From Phycisphaerae bacterium (lineage in GTDB: Bacteria > Planctomycetota > Phycisphaerae > Sedimentisphaerales > UBA12454): 64,000 bases of DNA. Position numbers and translations under genes: made by a program. The notes beneath the pieces are model-generated. The model ran no database searches and was not told the DNA's origin. It saw only the letters and a list, made by a program, of their open reading frames with translations. Positions within the stretch are counted from its first letter, which is position 1. Each line of letters starts with the position of its first letter. The stretch is from the NCBI GenBank assembly GCA_041652575.1, contig JBAZHC010000006.1, forward strand, positions 109,463 to 173,462, given 5' to 3'. Below are positions 24,494-33,255 of the stretch, in pieces.

Positions 24494-25900
24494 ATGGCTA
24501 CCCACACAAGCACAACTAAGAAGGCTGAGAAGTTAGGTAAGACCTCGCCGGTAAAAGCTTCGAAGCAGTTTCGCACGATAAAGCAGGGACTTGAATACCT
24601 GTTCACGCGGACGGACTATGAAAAGCAGAGCCGCCTGCGCTATAATATTACGACTTTCAGTCTTGAGCGGATGGAAAAGCTTTTGTCTCTGGTAGCCAAT
24701 CCGCACAAAAAACTCGCCTGCGCTCATATCGCCGGCACGAAGGGCAAAGGTTCAACGGCGACGATGCTGGCGAGGATGCTGCAGGCTAATGACTACTCGG
24801 TCGGGCTTTATACATCGCCCCATGTCGTCAATCTGCACGAGAGAATAGAAATTAACGGCAAAAGAATATCCGATTCGGAACTTCTGGGTCTGATTAACCG
24901 CATATATGCTCCCGTTGAAAAAATGGCAAAAACAGACCAGCCGACATTTTTTGAGATATTCACGACGATAGCGTTTTTGTATTTTGTGGACAAAAAAGTT
25001 GACATTGCGGTTATCGAAACGGGCCTCGGCGGCAGATTAGACAGCACAAACGTAATTGAACCGGCTGTGGTCGGAATAACGAATATCAGTATCGACCATC
25101 AGAACCTCCTCGGCAAAACTATCGACTGCATAGCAAAGGAAAAAGCCGGCGTCATAAAAAAAGGTATTCCCGTGATAAGCGTTCCTCAGGACCCGATGGC
25201 GATGCGCGAACTTAAGAAACAGGCGTTGGCCGTCAAGGCGCCATTCACGGTTACAGGCAAAGATATCGACTTTTCATATCGATTCGAATCGTCGCGCGAA
25301 CACGGTCCACATAACCGAATATGCCTGACGACTCCTACGAGCAAATTCGAACATCTTAGAGTTCCGCTTCCCGGCGAACACCAGGCGATGAATTGCGGTC
25401 TTGCGATAGCGATGCTCGATGCCCTCAAAGTCGGCGGCTTAAAGATAGACGACGCCAAAGCAATCAGCGGCCTGAAAGAAATAAAAATGCCCGGCCGAAT
25501 GGAAATAATCCACAACGACCCGCGCATCCTGATTGACGGCGCTCACAACGCCGCAAGTATCCGTGCGCTTGTCCAGGCCATCGGCCAGCACGTGCCGTAC
25601 GATTCCATGATTGTTATCTTCGGCTGCGGTCAGGACAAAGACGTTAGAGGAATGCTCGAACAGCTCCAGTACGGAGCCGACAAAGTGATATTCACTCGCA
25701 GCAATTCGCCAAAGGCCGTTTACCCGCAGGAGCTTGCGGATATGTACACCGAAATCTGCGGCAAGATGTGTCAGACGGCGCTGAGCCTCAAAGAGGCCCT
25801 GCGAATCGCCTCGGCAGCTATCGGCAGAGAAGACCTCGTCTGTATCACCGGCAGTTTTTATCTTGTCGGACAGGCTCGGATAATGTATATACCAGAGTAA
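24494..25900 (+). CDS. folC: Bifunctional folylpolyglutamate synthase / dihydrofolate synthase
   Basis: 468 aa Mur-ligase-fold enzyme that adds glutamate to dihydropteroate and folates. P-loop GTKGKGST at 81-88, the FolC region TIAFLYFVDKKVDIAVIETGLGGRLDSTNV, ITNISIDHQNLLG, GRMEIIHNDPRILIDGAHN and the C-terminal Rossmann GCGQDKD. The N-terminal about 25 residues (ATHTSTTKKAEKLGK...) are a low-complexity basic extension not usual for FolC. It diverges from dprA across a 292-nt AT-rich gap. folP at 30339 belongs to the same pathway but is in a separate unit. Confidence 0.95.
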   Translation: MATHTSTTKKAEKLGKTSPVKASKQFRTIKQGLEYLFTRTDYEKQSRLRYNITTFSLERMEKLLSLVANPHKKLACAHIAGTKGKGSTATMLARMLQANDYSVGLYTSPHVVNLHERIEINGKRISDSELLGLINRIYAPVEKMAKTDQPTFFEIFTTIAFLYFVDKKVDIAVIETGLGGRLDSTNVIEPAVVGITNISIDHQNLLGKTIDCIAKEKAGVIKKGIPVISVPQDPMAMRELKKQALAVKAPFTVTGKDIDFSYRFESSREHGPHNRICLTTPTSKFEHLRVPLPGEHQAMNCGLAIAMLDALKVGGLKIDDAKAISGLKEIKMPGRMEIIHNDPRILIDGAHNAASIRALVQAIGQHVPYDSMIVIFGCGQDKDVRGMLEQLQYGADKVIFTRSNSPKAVYPQELADMYTEICGKMCQTALSLKEALRIASAAIGREDLVCITGSFYLVGQARIMYIPE

Positions 25901-26202
25901 GGCCGCAGCGTAGCCACAAAGGCACTAAGGCACAAATATAATTTTAACTTCCAACATTTGATAACCGTAAAGCGGCTGCGGTGGCGCAACTCGTTTCGCC
26001 TATCGTTTTACGATGAACGTAATTGAAACTACGAATCCATACAAATAGAAAAGCCACAGAGAACACAGAGGTCACAGAGATACAAATTTTTAAAATCGCA
26101 GATTACGCTGATGATATTGATTTAATTATTCACCACGAAGAGTTGAAGAAACACGAAGGATAAAATTAATTTCACCACAGGGACACAGAGAAAAATACCA
26201 CA
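25901..26202. other. Gap rich in dispersed repeats
   Basis: 302 nt with no gene. It includes a 38-nt unit (25974-26011) shared with 28507-28544, CACAGAG words near 26043-26078, a CCACGAAGAGTTGAAG / CACGAAGG stretch near 26132-26160 and ACCACAGGGACACAGAG near 26173-26191. Confidence 0.7.
25974..26011. repeat. 38-nt dispersed repeat, copy 1
   Basis: Matches 28507-28544 at 34 of 38 positions, all four differences being transitions. Core GGTGGCGCAACTCGTTTCGC. Confidence 0.7.
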
Positions 26203-26946
26203 TCAATCTTTGGTTGACAAATCATCAATTAAAGAATTGTACTCCTGCTCTATTGCTTCTTTGCCCCAGTTCTTTTTTACATGAACCGATAACAAGAACA
26301 TGTAAGCAAAATTCAAGCATCTCATTTTTAGATCCCCCAAATTTTCATTTGTATCATCATTTATCTCCCCTTGTTTCAGGCTGCTTAGTATCAAAGGATC
26401 GATATGGACAGCGGGACAATACTGTGAGTATAAAATTGCTGAAACATTGCCGCCAAAAATATTTGATGTACTCTCAAATAGACCACCCTTACCGGTAATT
26501 CTTAACCTTTCTTTTTTTGCGTTATAGCCTTTGACAGTTCTTTCAAGTTGTTCTTTCAACTTTTTTATTTTCTTTAAGTCTTCTTTGTTTAATACTCCTT
26601 CTTCTAATTCAAGTAAGCCGTTGTATAAGTTTATTTTCTCATTGCCTGCATTTCTATCCCATCTTCGTAACCTATTATGGATTTCATTTTCATCGTCAGG
26701 GCTCACTACACACCAAAGAAATTTTATAAAGAACTCAGAAATGACCCTTATTAGTGCCATTGCGGGTAATTTAAAACCTTCATCAAGTAAAAGTACTGCC
26801 GCACGGCAATATGTTTTCATTACTGTTATAGCAAAAGCACAAAATAATAAGCTATGGCTCTTATCTCTGGACGACACTTCAGTTATTAGTTTCTGAGTGC
26901 CCTCAAACCACTTATTTATTGCTTTCTCAATTTTTTTGTGGCTCAT
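26203..26946 (-). CDS. Alpha-helical protein of unknown function, perhaps DUF5677-like
   Basis: 247 aa, predicted largely helical. The stretch AAVLLLDEGFKLPAMALIRVISEFFIKFLWCV (about 51-82) resembles the core of DUF5677-type proteins, where an Arg and a Glu are conserved on adjacent helices. A basic coiled-coil follows (EDLKKIKKLKEQLERTVK). AAGGGG lies 5 nt before the ATG. It is AT-rich and surrounded by repeats on both sides, so it may be a recent arrival. No function is assigned; the family match needs checking. Confidence 0.65.
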   Translation of the reverse strand: MSHKKIEKAINKWFEGTQKLITEVSSRDKSHSLLFCAFAITVMKTYCRAAVLLLDEGFKLPAMALIRVISEFFIKFLWCVVSPDDENEIHNRLRRWDRNAGNEKINLYNGLLELEEGVLNKEDLKKIKKLKEQLERTVKGYNAKKERLRITGKGGLFESTSNIFGGNVSAILYSQYCPAVHIDPLILSSLKQGEINDDTNENLGDLKMRCLNFAYMFLLSVHVKKNWGKEAIEQEYNSLIDDLSTKD

Positions 26947-27087
26947 TTTTCCCCTTTATAGTTTATCTTTTTGTGTTTACACAGTTACACAGCTTTTTCT
27001 TAATTATCATCGCACCAATGCCGAGCAGTAAAAGTGTGGCGAACCGGGTATCTGCACTCCAAGATAATCAGCCTAATTTATTGAAAT

Positions 27088-27750
27088 CTACTTCTTACTT
27101 TTTTTAACTTTTTTATTTTTAAGCTCTTCACCACGTAATAACTTGGTCATCATTTCCACAAACTGCTTTCTAATTTCTCTATCAGTATAGTCGTTTGATA
27201 CTGATGAGACGTTAAGCCCAAGAGTCGGATTTCCATTGTGATCCTTTCTACTTCCAAGTGCCATAAGCAGCTCGTCTTGTTTACTGGTTAGCTTGCTTTC
27301 CATTTGTATTTTTGTTGAACCTGCTCCACAGCCAATAATATAACGCATTGCACCGTTGCCAGGGTAAAATTCAGTAACCACAATGCTCAAGTTAGCTACT
27401 CTTAAAGTTTCCGGTACAACTTCACCAGCAGAAATTACGCTGAATAATGTTTTCTGGGGTATTGCTGCGGTCAAATCTACCTCTAAATCTGAAGCAAACT
27501 TTTTGGCCTGATCTTCTAATTTAGAATCTACTTTCTTCATCGATCCCAAATTCACATCTATTGGCTGTAAAGCTATGGCATCTATTTGATCTAACTTCAA
27601 ATTATGATCTTTGTATACTAATCCCACATTCTTTTTATTTTCATATGAGAGCTTCTGATCAAGAACATGCAATCGGCTGTTATTTATTGAATAACAGCCG
27701 TATAAAAAGAACATTGGTAATAAAATTACACATCTTGCATATTTATTCAT
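27088..27750 (-). CDS. Lipoprotein, DUF4410/DUF3313-like
   Basis: The start is placed at 27750 (MNKYARCVILLPMFFLYGC), since AAGGAG lies 8 nt upstream and the lipobox FLYGC then falls at residue 19; the longer frame begins 18 codons earlier without support. 220 aa. The body has an IIGCGAGSTKIQMESKL-like segment, similar to the glycine-rich strand of DUF4410-type outer-envelope lipoproteins, and LVVTEF-like strands before it. It follows the lipoprotein at 27801-28346 by about 50 nt on the same strand; both appear to be a two-gene envelope operon. The activity is unknown. Confidence 0.7.
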   Translation of the reverse strand: MNKYARCVILLPMFFLYGCYSINNSRLHVLDQKLSYENKKNVGLVYKDHNLKLDQIDAIALQPIDVNLGSMKKVDSKLEDQAKKFASDLEVDLTAAIPQKTLFSVISAGEVVPETLRVANLSIVVTEFYPGNGAMRYIIGCGAGSTKIQMESKLTSKQDELLMALGSRKDHNGNPTLGLNVSSVSNDYTDREIRKQFVEMMTKLLRGEELKNKKVKKSKK

Positions 27751-27800
27751 TGTTTCACTCCTTGATTTTTCTCTTTTGTTTAATATCAAGAAATCATTAT

Positions 27801-28346
27801 TCATAGTTTCTCAACTATTGTTTTAATTCCTTTCTCAGCAACTTTTTTGGCTCCATATTCTGGAGTTCTCTCTTCAACTGACCATCCCCCAGTATTATTG
27901 GTTTCAAATATATTCCAAAGAATTTTGCCTGTATCCAGCGAAACACACTCTGCTGCAAAACCAACCATTGCATATTTAAACAAATCGCCCTTATTCCAAA
28001 CAGTAACTTGACCTGTAATGATTACATTGGCTCCCGCCTGTCTTGCAATCTCATGACGCTTATTGGGATCTTCCCAATCTGTTTGTTGCAATTGAAGTTG
28101 TTTAATCGCATGATTCAGATCAAGAGTTGAGAGGAAAATATAAGGCACTTTCTCTTTTGATGAAATTTTTGCCAAAGCACTCTTGAATGCTACTGAAAAA
28201 ATCCTCCCACTACCAGGTTTGTTTTGTGCATCCTCAAAAGGAATCAAAACTGCTTTTATATTCTTATTCTCTGGCAGGATTCTTTTGTTGCTAGATGTAC
28301 AACCAGCAATAATAACGCAAGCTAATACGAGAATTAGTTTTCTCAT
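27801..28346 (-). CDS. Lipoprotein with CsgG/TolB-N-like fold
   Basis: 181 aa with signal peptide and lipobox VIIAGC (Cys about 16). The body, with VLIPFEDAQNKPGSG, ARQAGANVIITGQVTVW and AECVSLDTGKILWNI, has the alternating strand/helix pattern and 'ADxIITG'-type motif of CsgG- and TolB-N-like lipoproteins, which often sit in outer-membrane complexes. GGTGGAG precedes the ATG. The partner lipoprotein lies directly downstream. A shared secretion or envelope function is inferred only. Confidence 0.75.
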   Translation of the reverse strand: MRKLILVLACVIIAGCTSSNKRILPENKNIKAVLIPFEDAQNKPGSGRIFSVAFKSALAKISSKEKVPYIFLSTLDLNHAIKQLQLQQTDWEDPNKRHEIARQAGANVIITGQVTVWNKGDLFKYAMVGFAAECVSLDTGKILWNIFETNNTGGWSVEERTPEYGAKKVAEKGIKTIVEKL

Positions 28347-28506
28347 TTACTCCACCTTTCAAAACCTCGATTTTTATTATGTAAAAGTATATTCTGCGGC
28401 ATACGGATAAGCAAGGGAAAACAGGTCAAAAGGCAGAAGATGGGATTGCCGCGGCTGAAGCGGCCACGCCTGCGGCGGGCAAGCCTCGCAATGACCCTGA
28501 TGAGAT

Positions 28507-28544
28507 GGCTGCGGTGACGCAACTCGTTTTGTCTATCGTCTTAC
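28507..28544. repeat. 38-nt dispersed repeat, copy 2
   Basis: Second copy of the unit at 25974-26011. Core GGTGACGCAACTCGTTTTGT. Confidence 0.7.
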
Positions 28545-28628
28545 AGGGTCGGGATTAGTAAAAATCAATGAAATAAGTGTAACTTGTGGCTAAGCTATCT
28601 GTAATTAAAAACTGCTCACGTCTTTCGC

Positions 28629-28672
28629 AGTTTGTTTGCGACTTTAACCACATCAACCATCGCGGCGATATC
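28629..28672 (-). pseudogene. Remnant of the folP 3' end, downstream of catalase
   Basis: Identical to 30358-30401, inside the end of folP, at 40 of 44 bases; the four differences are transitions. Read on the minus strand it gives DIAAMVDVVKVANKL, against DVAAMADVVKVANRL at the C-terminus of FolP. Beyond this stretch the two sequences diverge. The catalase gene therefore lies between the true folP end and a copy of it. Confidence 0.85.
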
Positions 28673-28700
28673 AATTACGTCCAAAAAGTCAGGAAGCGAT

Positions 28701-30227
28701 TTATTTTTCGGTAGCTTTCGCCCTTTCTTCGTCAGACATTTTTGCCAGTCGCTTAACCTCATTTATATCAAGACCCATCCCTTTGGCTACGCGACTGCCA
28801 TAATCTTCGTCTGCCTTAAAAAACAGAGCTGTTTGCCGTAACTGGATACGCTTTTGTGCTTTGCCCAAATGGTCCACAATATTGCCAACGAGATTGCTGC
28901 GGTCGCTGTCTGACATTGCTTTGCGATACAGATTGCCGGCCTGAACGAAATCGTCGTTAGGAAAAGTGAACGGGAATCTGTCCGCCTGGCCGGAGATGTC
29001 GAAAGCAGGTTCTGCGGCTGTCGGGTCTGGAGCTTGTCCGCCGAAGCTATTCGGCCAGTAGTTTGGCCCGTCCCCGCCGTTGCCGTTGACCTGCATAAAG
29101 CCGTCACGCTGATAGCTTTTTTCGGGAGCGTGTTTCGGAGCGTTGACCGGTATCTGGTGATAGTTTGGCCCGAGTCTGTGAATGTGTGTATCGTGATAAG
29201 AAAACGCCCTTGCCTGGAGCATCTTGTCCGGTGAAAGTGCGATGCCGGGAACCATATTCCCCGGGCAGAAAGCCGCCTGTTCGACTTCCGCAAAATAATT
29301 AACCGGATTGCGATTCAAAACCAATTTGCCAATTTTAATCGGCTTGACTTCCGCATGCGGCCATACCTTTGTAATATCAAAAATGTCCCATGGGAAATTT
29401 TTAGCTTTTTCCGGCGTCAAAATCTGCATCTCGAGCGTCCATGAAGGATAATTTTTTTTCTCGATAGCCTCGAACAAATCGCGGGTGGCATGATTGGGGT
29501 CTTCGCCGCTGAGCCGTGTTGATTCGGCCCGGGTCAGATTTTTTATGCCCTGGTCGGTTTTGAAATGGTACTGTACCCAAAAGTACTGGCCTTTATCGTT
29601 ATACCACTTGAATGTGTGGCTGCTGTAACCGTTCATATTTCGATATGTGGCGGGCGTTCCCCTGTCGGAAAAGAGGACTGTAACCTGATGAATGGATTCC
29701 GGCGTAAGTGACAGAAAATCCCAAAACATATCAGCATCCGGAAGATTGGTTTTCGGATTCCGTTTTTGCGTGTGTATGAAGTCGGGAAACTTGAGCGGGT
29801 CGCGAATAAAAAATACCGGCGTGTTGTTGCCTACTAAGTCGTAGTTGCCTTGGTCGGTATAAAATTTTATCGCGAATCCGCGCGGGTCCCGCGCAGCGTC
29901 TGCGGAACCTCTTTCGCCGCCAACGGTAGAGAAACGAACAAAGACATCGGTGCGCTTGCCGACTTGTGAGAGAAATTGGGCTTTGGTGTATTTGGTTACA
30001 TCGGCAGTAACTTCGAAATAGCCGTATGCTCCGGCTCCCTTTGCATGCACGACTCGTTCAGGAATTCGCTCGCGGTCGAAATGGCCCAGCTTCTCCAGCA
30101 GGTGAACATCCTGCATCAATATTGGCCCTCGCTCACCGGCCGTTAAGCTGTTCTGGTCGTCGGCAACAGGAATTCCAAAGGCGGTAGTTAGTTTTTCCTC
30201 TTTCTTTTTATCTTTTTCTTTTTTCAT
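28701..30227 (-). CDS. katA: Monofunctional haem catalase
   Basis: 508 aa, decomposes hydrogen peroxide. Essential residues are in place: distal His61 (RVVHAKGAGAYG), Asn134 (DLVGNNTPVFFIRD) and proximal Tyr344 with Arg340 (RAFSYHDTHIHRLG). Length fits a small-subunit (clade 3) catalase. The N-terminus (KKEKDKKKEEK) is a lysine-rich extension without a signal peptide, so it should be cytoplasmic. AGGGG lies 8 nt before the ATG. It lies between folP and a fragment of folP, so it was probably inserted or left by a local duplication. Confidence 0.96.
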   Translation of the reverse strand: MKKEKDKKKEEKLTTAFGIPVADDQNSLTAGERGPILMQDVHLLEKLGHFDRERIPERVVHAKGAGAYGYFEVTADVTKYTKAQFLSQVGKRTDVFVRFSTVGGERGSADAARDPRGFAIKFYTDQGNYDLVGNNTPVFFIRDPLKFPDFIHTQKRNPKTNLPDADMFWDFLSLTPESIHQVTVLFSDRGTPATYRNMNGYSSHTFKWYNDKGQYFWVQYHFKTDQGIKNLTRAESTRLSGEDPNHATRDLFEAIEKKNYPSWTLEMQILTPEKAKNFPWDIFDITKVWPHAEVKPIKIGKLVLNRNPVNYFAEVEQAAFCPGNMVPGIALSPDKMLQARAFSYHDTHIHRLGPNYHQIPVNAPKHAPEKSYQRDGFMQVNGNGGDGPNYWPNSFGGQAPDPTAAEPAFDISGQADRFPFTFPNDDFVQAGNLYRKAMSDSDRSNLVGNIVDHLGKAQKRIQLRQTALFFKADEDYGSRVAKGMGLDINEVKRLAKMSDEERAKATEK

Positions 30228-30338
30228 TTTAAATCCCCTGTTTTAGCAGTATTATTTAATATATTCATTTAACGCGATGCTAAGCACGTTGATGACTCTC
30301 CACCCCGATAAAATAGCGAGCAACTCTTTGCCTGTCAA

Positions 30339-31196
30339 CTATAGAATAACTTTCCCAAGTCTGTTTGCGACTTTAACCACGTCAGCCATCGCGGCGACAT
30401 CGTGAACACGCACAATTGAAACGCCCGCCGCCGCGGCCAAAGCAACTGTCGCGGCAGTTCCGAAAATTCTGTCCTTCGGCTCCTCTTTACCTGTCAGTAT
30501 CCCGATAAATTTCTTTCTGCTGGCACCGAGCAAAACTCTGAAACCACTGTTTACAAAAACATCGATGTTTCGCAGGAGCTCAAGATTATGTTCGAGTGTT
30601 TTGCCGAACCCAATGCCGGGGTCGATAAAGATTTTCTCTTTTTCAATACCTGCCTTTTGTGCGGCCGATGCTCTATCCAATAAATAATCGAGAACCTCAC
30701 CAACGACATCTTTATACTTCGGCTCTTTCTGCATTGTTTCGGGATTGTTTTGAATATGCATAAGTATTACCGGTACTTTTTTCTCCGCCGCAAGCTGCGC
30801 GGTTCTGTCGTCGCTTAAAGCGGTTATATCATTTATTATCGAAGCGCCTGCTTCGAGGGCCGCCTTCGTAACTTCAAAATTTTTACTGTCGATACTTATC
30901 GGGATTTTTATTTTGCCGGCAAGTTTTTCGATAACCGGAATAACTCTTTTGATTTGCTCTTCTGCGGAAACTGGTTTTGAGCCGGGGCGGGTGGATTCGG
31001 CGCCGATGTCGATTATCGCTGCTCCCTCCTGCTCCATTTTGATACCACCGGCGACAGCTTTTTGAGTATCGAGGAAATCACCGCCGTCGCTGAACGAATC
31101 AGGCGTAATATTCAGAACGCCCATTATGATACAGCCGGCGGAAAAATCCATTTTCCCAACCGGCCATATCAAAATATCTTTATCCTTATCCTGCAT
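30339..31196 (-). CDS. folP: Dihydropteroate synthase
   Basis: 285 aa TIM-barrel enzyme joining p-aminobenzoate to the pterin in folate synthesis. Motifs: MGVLNITPDSFSDGGDF (about 25-41), IGAESTRPGS (about 64-73), IDPGIGFGKTLEHN and GASRKKFIG. The ATG overlaps the stop of the upstream secreted-protein gene as TAATG. Its last about 15 codons recur as a remnant beyond katA. folC is in the window but not adjacent. Confidence 0.96.
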   Translation of the reverse strand: MQDKDKDILIWPVGKMDFSAGCIIMGVLNITPDSFSDGGDFLDTQKAVAGGIKMEQEGAAIIDIGAESTRPGSKPVSAEEQIKRVIPVIEKLAGKIKIPISIDSKNFEVTKAALEAGASIINDITALSDDRTAQLAAEKKVPVILMHIQNNPETMQKEPKYKDVVGEVLDYLLDRASAAQKAGIEKEKIFIDPGIGFGKTLEHNLELLRNIDVFVNSGFRVLLGASRKKFIGILTGKEEPKDRIFGTAATVALAAAAGVSIVRVHDVAAMADVVKVANRLGKVIL

Positions 31197-31831
31197 TACT
31201 CGACAATCTCTGCCCTAAGCACAAGAAAGAACATATCATTGCCGATTTGTGTCTGGGCAACAATAACAGGCTTTTGAGCAAGGACAACAGTTATATTTCG
31301 ATAATCAACAGAACTGCTATCCGGCGGGCATTTATTCTCAATTTTGCTATATATAAATTTGGACTTAAATGACCACTCCACATATACCTGCTTATTTCCC
31401 AAAATGCTTGAACGTGTCCAGAATTCTACTTTTTGACCATAAGAACGATAGGTTCGTGACGTTATTGGTCTTGAGCTATCGCCAACAAAAGATTCTGTCG
31501 AATCGCCGAAATATGTTTCATTAGTGAATACATTCTCAACTTCCGTCTTAACCATAGCGCGAGTTGCTGCAGAAGCTGTGATACTGCCGCTGTTTGGCTC
31601 ACCAAGGCACCAAATCAGATTCATTACTGAAACATTTTCTTTGTCTTTTTCCGATAATGGCTTTACGCCGGATTTAGCCAGGGCATCTGCGTCAACCTTT
31701 ACAAGCCAGGCGTTGACAATAACGCTGCGATAGTCAGGTTTCTCTTTTTCCGGCTCTGCGGCTTTTTTCTCTTCTGCCCAAACAACCGAACACATTGCCA
31801 GAATAGATGCCAAAATCAAAAGCTTTTTCAT
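31196..31831 (-). CDS. Secreted protein of unknown function, faintly secretin-like
   Basis: The start is taken at 31831 (MKKLLILASILAMCSVVWA, signal peptide) because AGAGG lies 7 nt before it; a TTG five codons upstream overlaps that site. 211 aa. The segment VNAWLVKVDADALAKSG and the C-terminal LAQKPVIVAQTQIGNDMFFL recall the beta-strands of secretin-type domains, but the similarity is weak. The stop overlaps the folP start by one base, so it is the first gene of a unit with folP. No secretion-system gene accompanies it. Confidence 0.6.
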   Translation of the reverse strand: MKKLLILASILAMCSVVWAEEKKAAEPEKEKPDYRSVIVNAWLVKVDADALAKSGVKPLSEKDKENVSVMNLIWCLGEPNSGSITASAATRAMVKTEVENVFTNETYFGDSTESFVGDSSRPITSRTYRSYGQKVEFWTRSSILGNKQVYVEWSFKSKFIYSKIENKCPPDSSSVDYRNITVVLAQKPVIVAQTQIGNDMFFLVLRAEIVE

Positions 31832-31979
31832 AATCTTACCTCTCAAAATTAGACGCCAATTAACACTGTATGATTAGACACGGATTTACACTGTATATAA
31901 AAAAATATATCTCTGTGTTCTCTGCTGAAGCGAAGCGGAAGTCCCGACGCATCGGGATGCTCTGTGGCTAAAATAAAAT

Positions 31980-33122
31980 TTATTCTCTGTGGCCATCAGT
32001 TTTAAACCCTATACCCTCAAATATAGTTTTAAGTTTCTCATCCTTTATTGAAACGACTGTATTCTGAAATTCTCTGCGGACGTGATAATTTTTCCGCAGG
32101 CCGTCGAAATACGCCCCGCCTGTTCCGGCAGGAGCTTCCGTTATCCGTCTCAATTTTTCATCATCTATTCTTATGTCGTAGAGCATATTCACTGCCGCCG
32201 ATAATGGGTTTTCCTCCTGCTCGTTGATAACAATTCTTTCAATCTGCGATGGCGGCAAAAAATTATTAATGTTGAACTTCGACTTGATTCCGAAGTGCAT
32301 GCAGAACGCCTCATAAATCATAACCATACCCGCGACCTTGCCGTCATAAGAATAGCCTGCGATATGCGGCGTGCCGTAATCGACCATTTTCAAAAGCTCG
32401 ACATCGATATTCGGCTCTTCCTCCCATACGTCAAGTACGCAAGCTCTTGTTTTGCCGGAAGTTATAGCGGTTTTCAGTGCCATAGTATCGTGTACTCCGC
32501 CCCGGCAGGTATTTAAAAAAATCGCTCCTTTTTTCAGGGCCGCGAAAAATTTCTCATCGGCCAAATGAAAAGTTTTATCGATTCCCTCTTTAGTCAGCGG
32601 CGTATGCAGCGTTACGATATCGCAATTTAAAATTTCCTCTATCGGCCGGTATTTTTCATCGCCGGTTTTTCTTTTCAGCGGCGGGTCGTTGAGGACAACT
32701 TTCATTCCCAGCGCTTTTGCTTTTTTTTCTACTTTACTGCCGACATTTCCAACTCCGACGATGCCGATTGATTTTTTTGAAATATCTAATTTGTATTTAT
32801 CGGCAAGATTTAAAAGTGCCGATACGACATATTCCGCGACTGAATTGGCGTTCGAGCCAGGCGCCGATGAGAAACCGATTTTTCTCGATGCGAGGTATTC
32901 GAGGTCGACATGTTCGAAGCCGATTGTCGCTGTGCCGACGAATTTTACATTTGTCTCGTCGAGCAGGTCCTTATCGACTTTTGTAATGGTACGCACTAAA
33001 AGCGCATCGACGTCTTTTAAAATTTCACGAGTGATCGTCCGGCCGTGAATTGTTAAACAGTCCCCGGCCGAACTGAAACATTCCTTTACAAACGGTATAT
33101 TCTCGTCTGCTATAATTTTCAT
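31980..33122 (-). CDS. pdxB: Erythronate-4-phosphate dehydrogenase
   Basis: 380 aa NAD-dependent D-2-hydroxyacid dehydrogenase of the DXP-dependent vitamin B6 pathway. It opens with the PdxB-type MKIIADENIPFVKECF, followed by TIGFEHVDLEYL, the Rossmann GIVGVGNVGSKVEKKAKALG, HTPLT and HIAGYSYDGK; the C-terminal part continues as in PdxB (DUF3410 region). Its last residues (GHRE) are encoded inside a CTCTGTGGCC-type repeat, so the native C-terminus may differ. AAGG lies 6 nt before the ATG, but that site can be paired with an upstream 13-mer. Confidence 0.93.
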   Translation of the reverse strand: MKIIADENIPFVKECFSSAGDCLTIHGRTITREILKDVDALLVRTITKVDKDLLDETNVKFVGTATIGFEHVDLEYLASRKIGFSSAPGSNANSVAEYVVSALLNLADKYKLDISKKSIGIVGVGNVGSKVEKKAKALGMKVVLNDPPLKRKTGDEKYRPIEEILNCDIVTLHTPLTKEGIDKTFHLADEKFFAALKKGAIFLNTCRGGVHDTMALKTAITSGKTRACVLDVWEEEPNIDVELLKMVDYGTPHIAGYSYDGKVAGMVMIYEAFCMHFGIKSKFNINNFLPPSQIERIVINEQEENPLSAAVNMLYDIRIDDEKLRRITEAPAGTGGAYFDGLRKNYHVRREFQNTVVSIKDEKLKTIFEGIGFKTDGHRE

Positions 33123-33232
33123 CCCGCACCTTCTTTTTATTCAATTTTCCAGTGAGTTTATCCAATATGCAAGTTATTTTTTTCGATTATCCAAAAACTT
33201 ATGCCTTTGGGAATACTTGGAAGGTGCGGGAT
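33121..33232 (-). promoter_or_regulatory. 13-bp inverted repeat that can mask the pdxB ribosome site
   Basis: ATCCCGCACCTTC (33121-33133) covers the Shine-Dalgarno and the first two bases of the pdxB start on the minus strand; its exact reverse complement GAAGGTGCGGGAT lies at 33220-33232, just after the stop of the gene upstream. In a read-through mRNA the two pair perfectly across an 86-nt loop. A transcript starting inside the loop would escape the pairing. Confidence 0.6.
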
Positions 33233-33255
33233 TCGTTCACAATAGATTTTGGCAG

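Larger units (their letters stand above)
28347..28700. other. Gap with repeats and a folP remnant
   Basis: 354 nt with no intact gene. It carries a GATTGCCGCGG...CTCGCAATGACC-type repeat (28443-28497; similar words at 63846-63882), the 38-nt unit (28507-28544), and a 44-nt fragment of folP (28629-28672). Confidence 0.7.

Noticed and set aside
22980..33122. Shared C-terminus HRE in DprA and PdxB as a possible tag
   Set aside because: Two codons beyond the repeats explain it; three residues are not significant.
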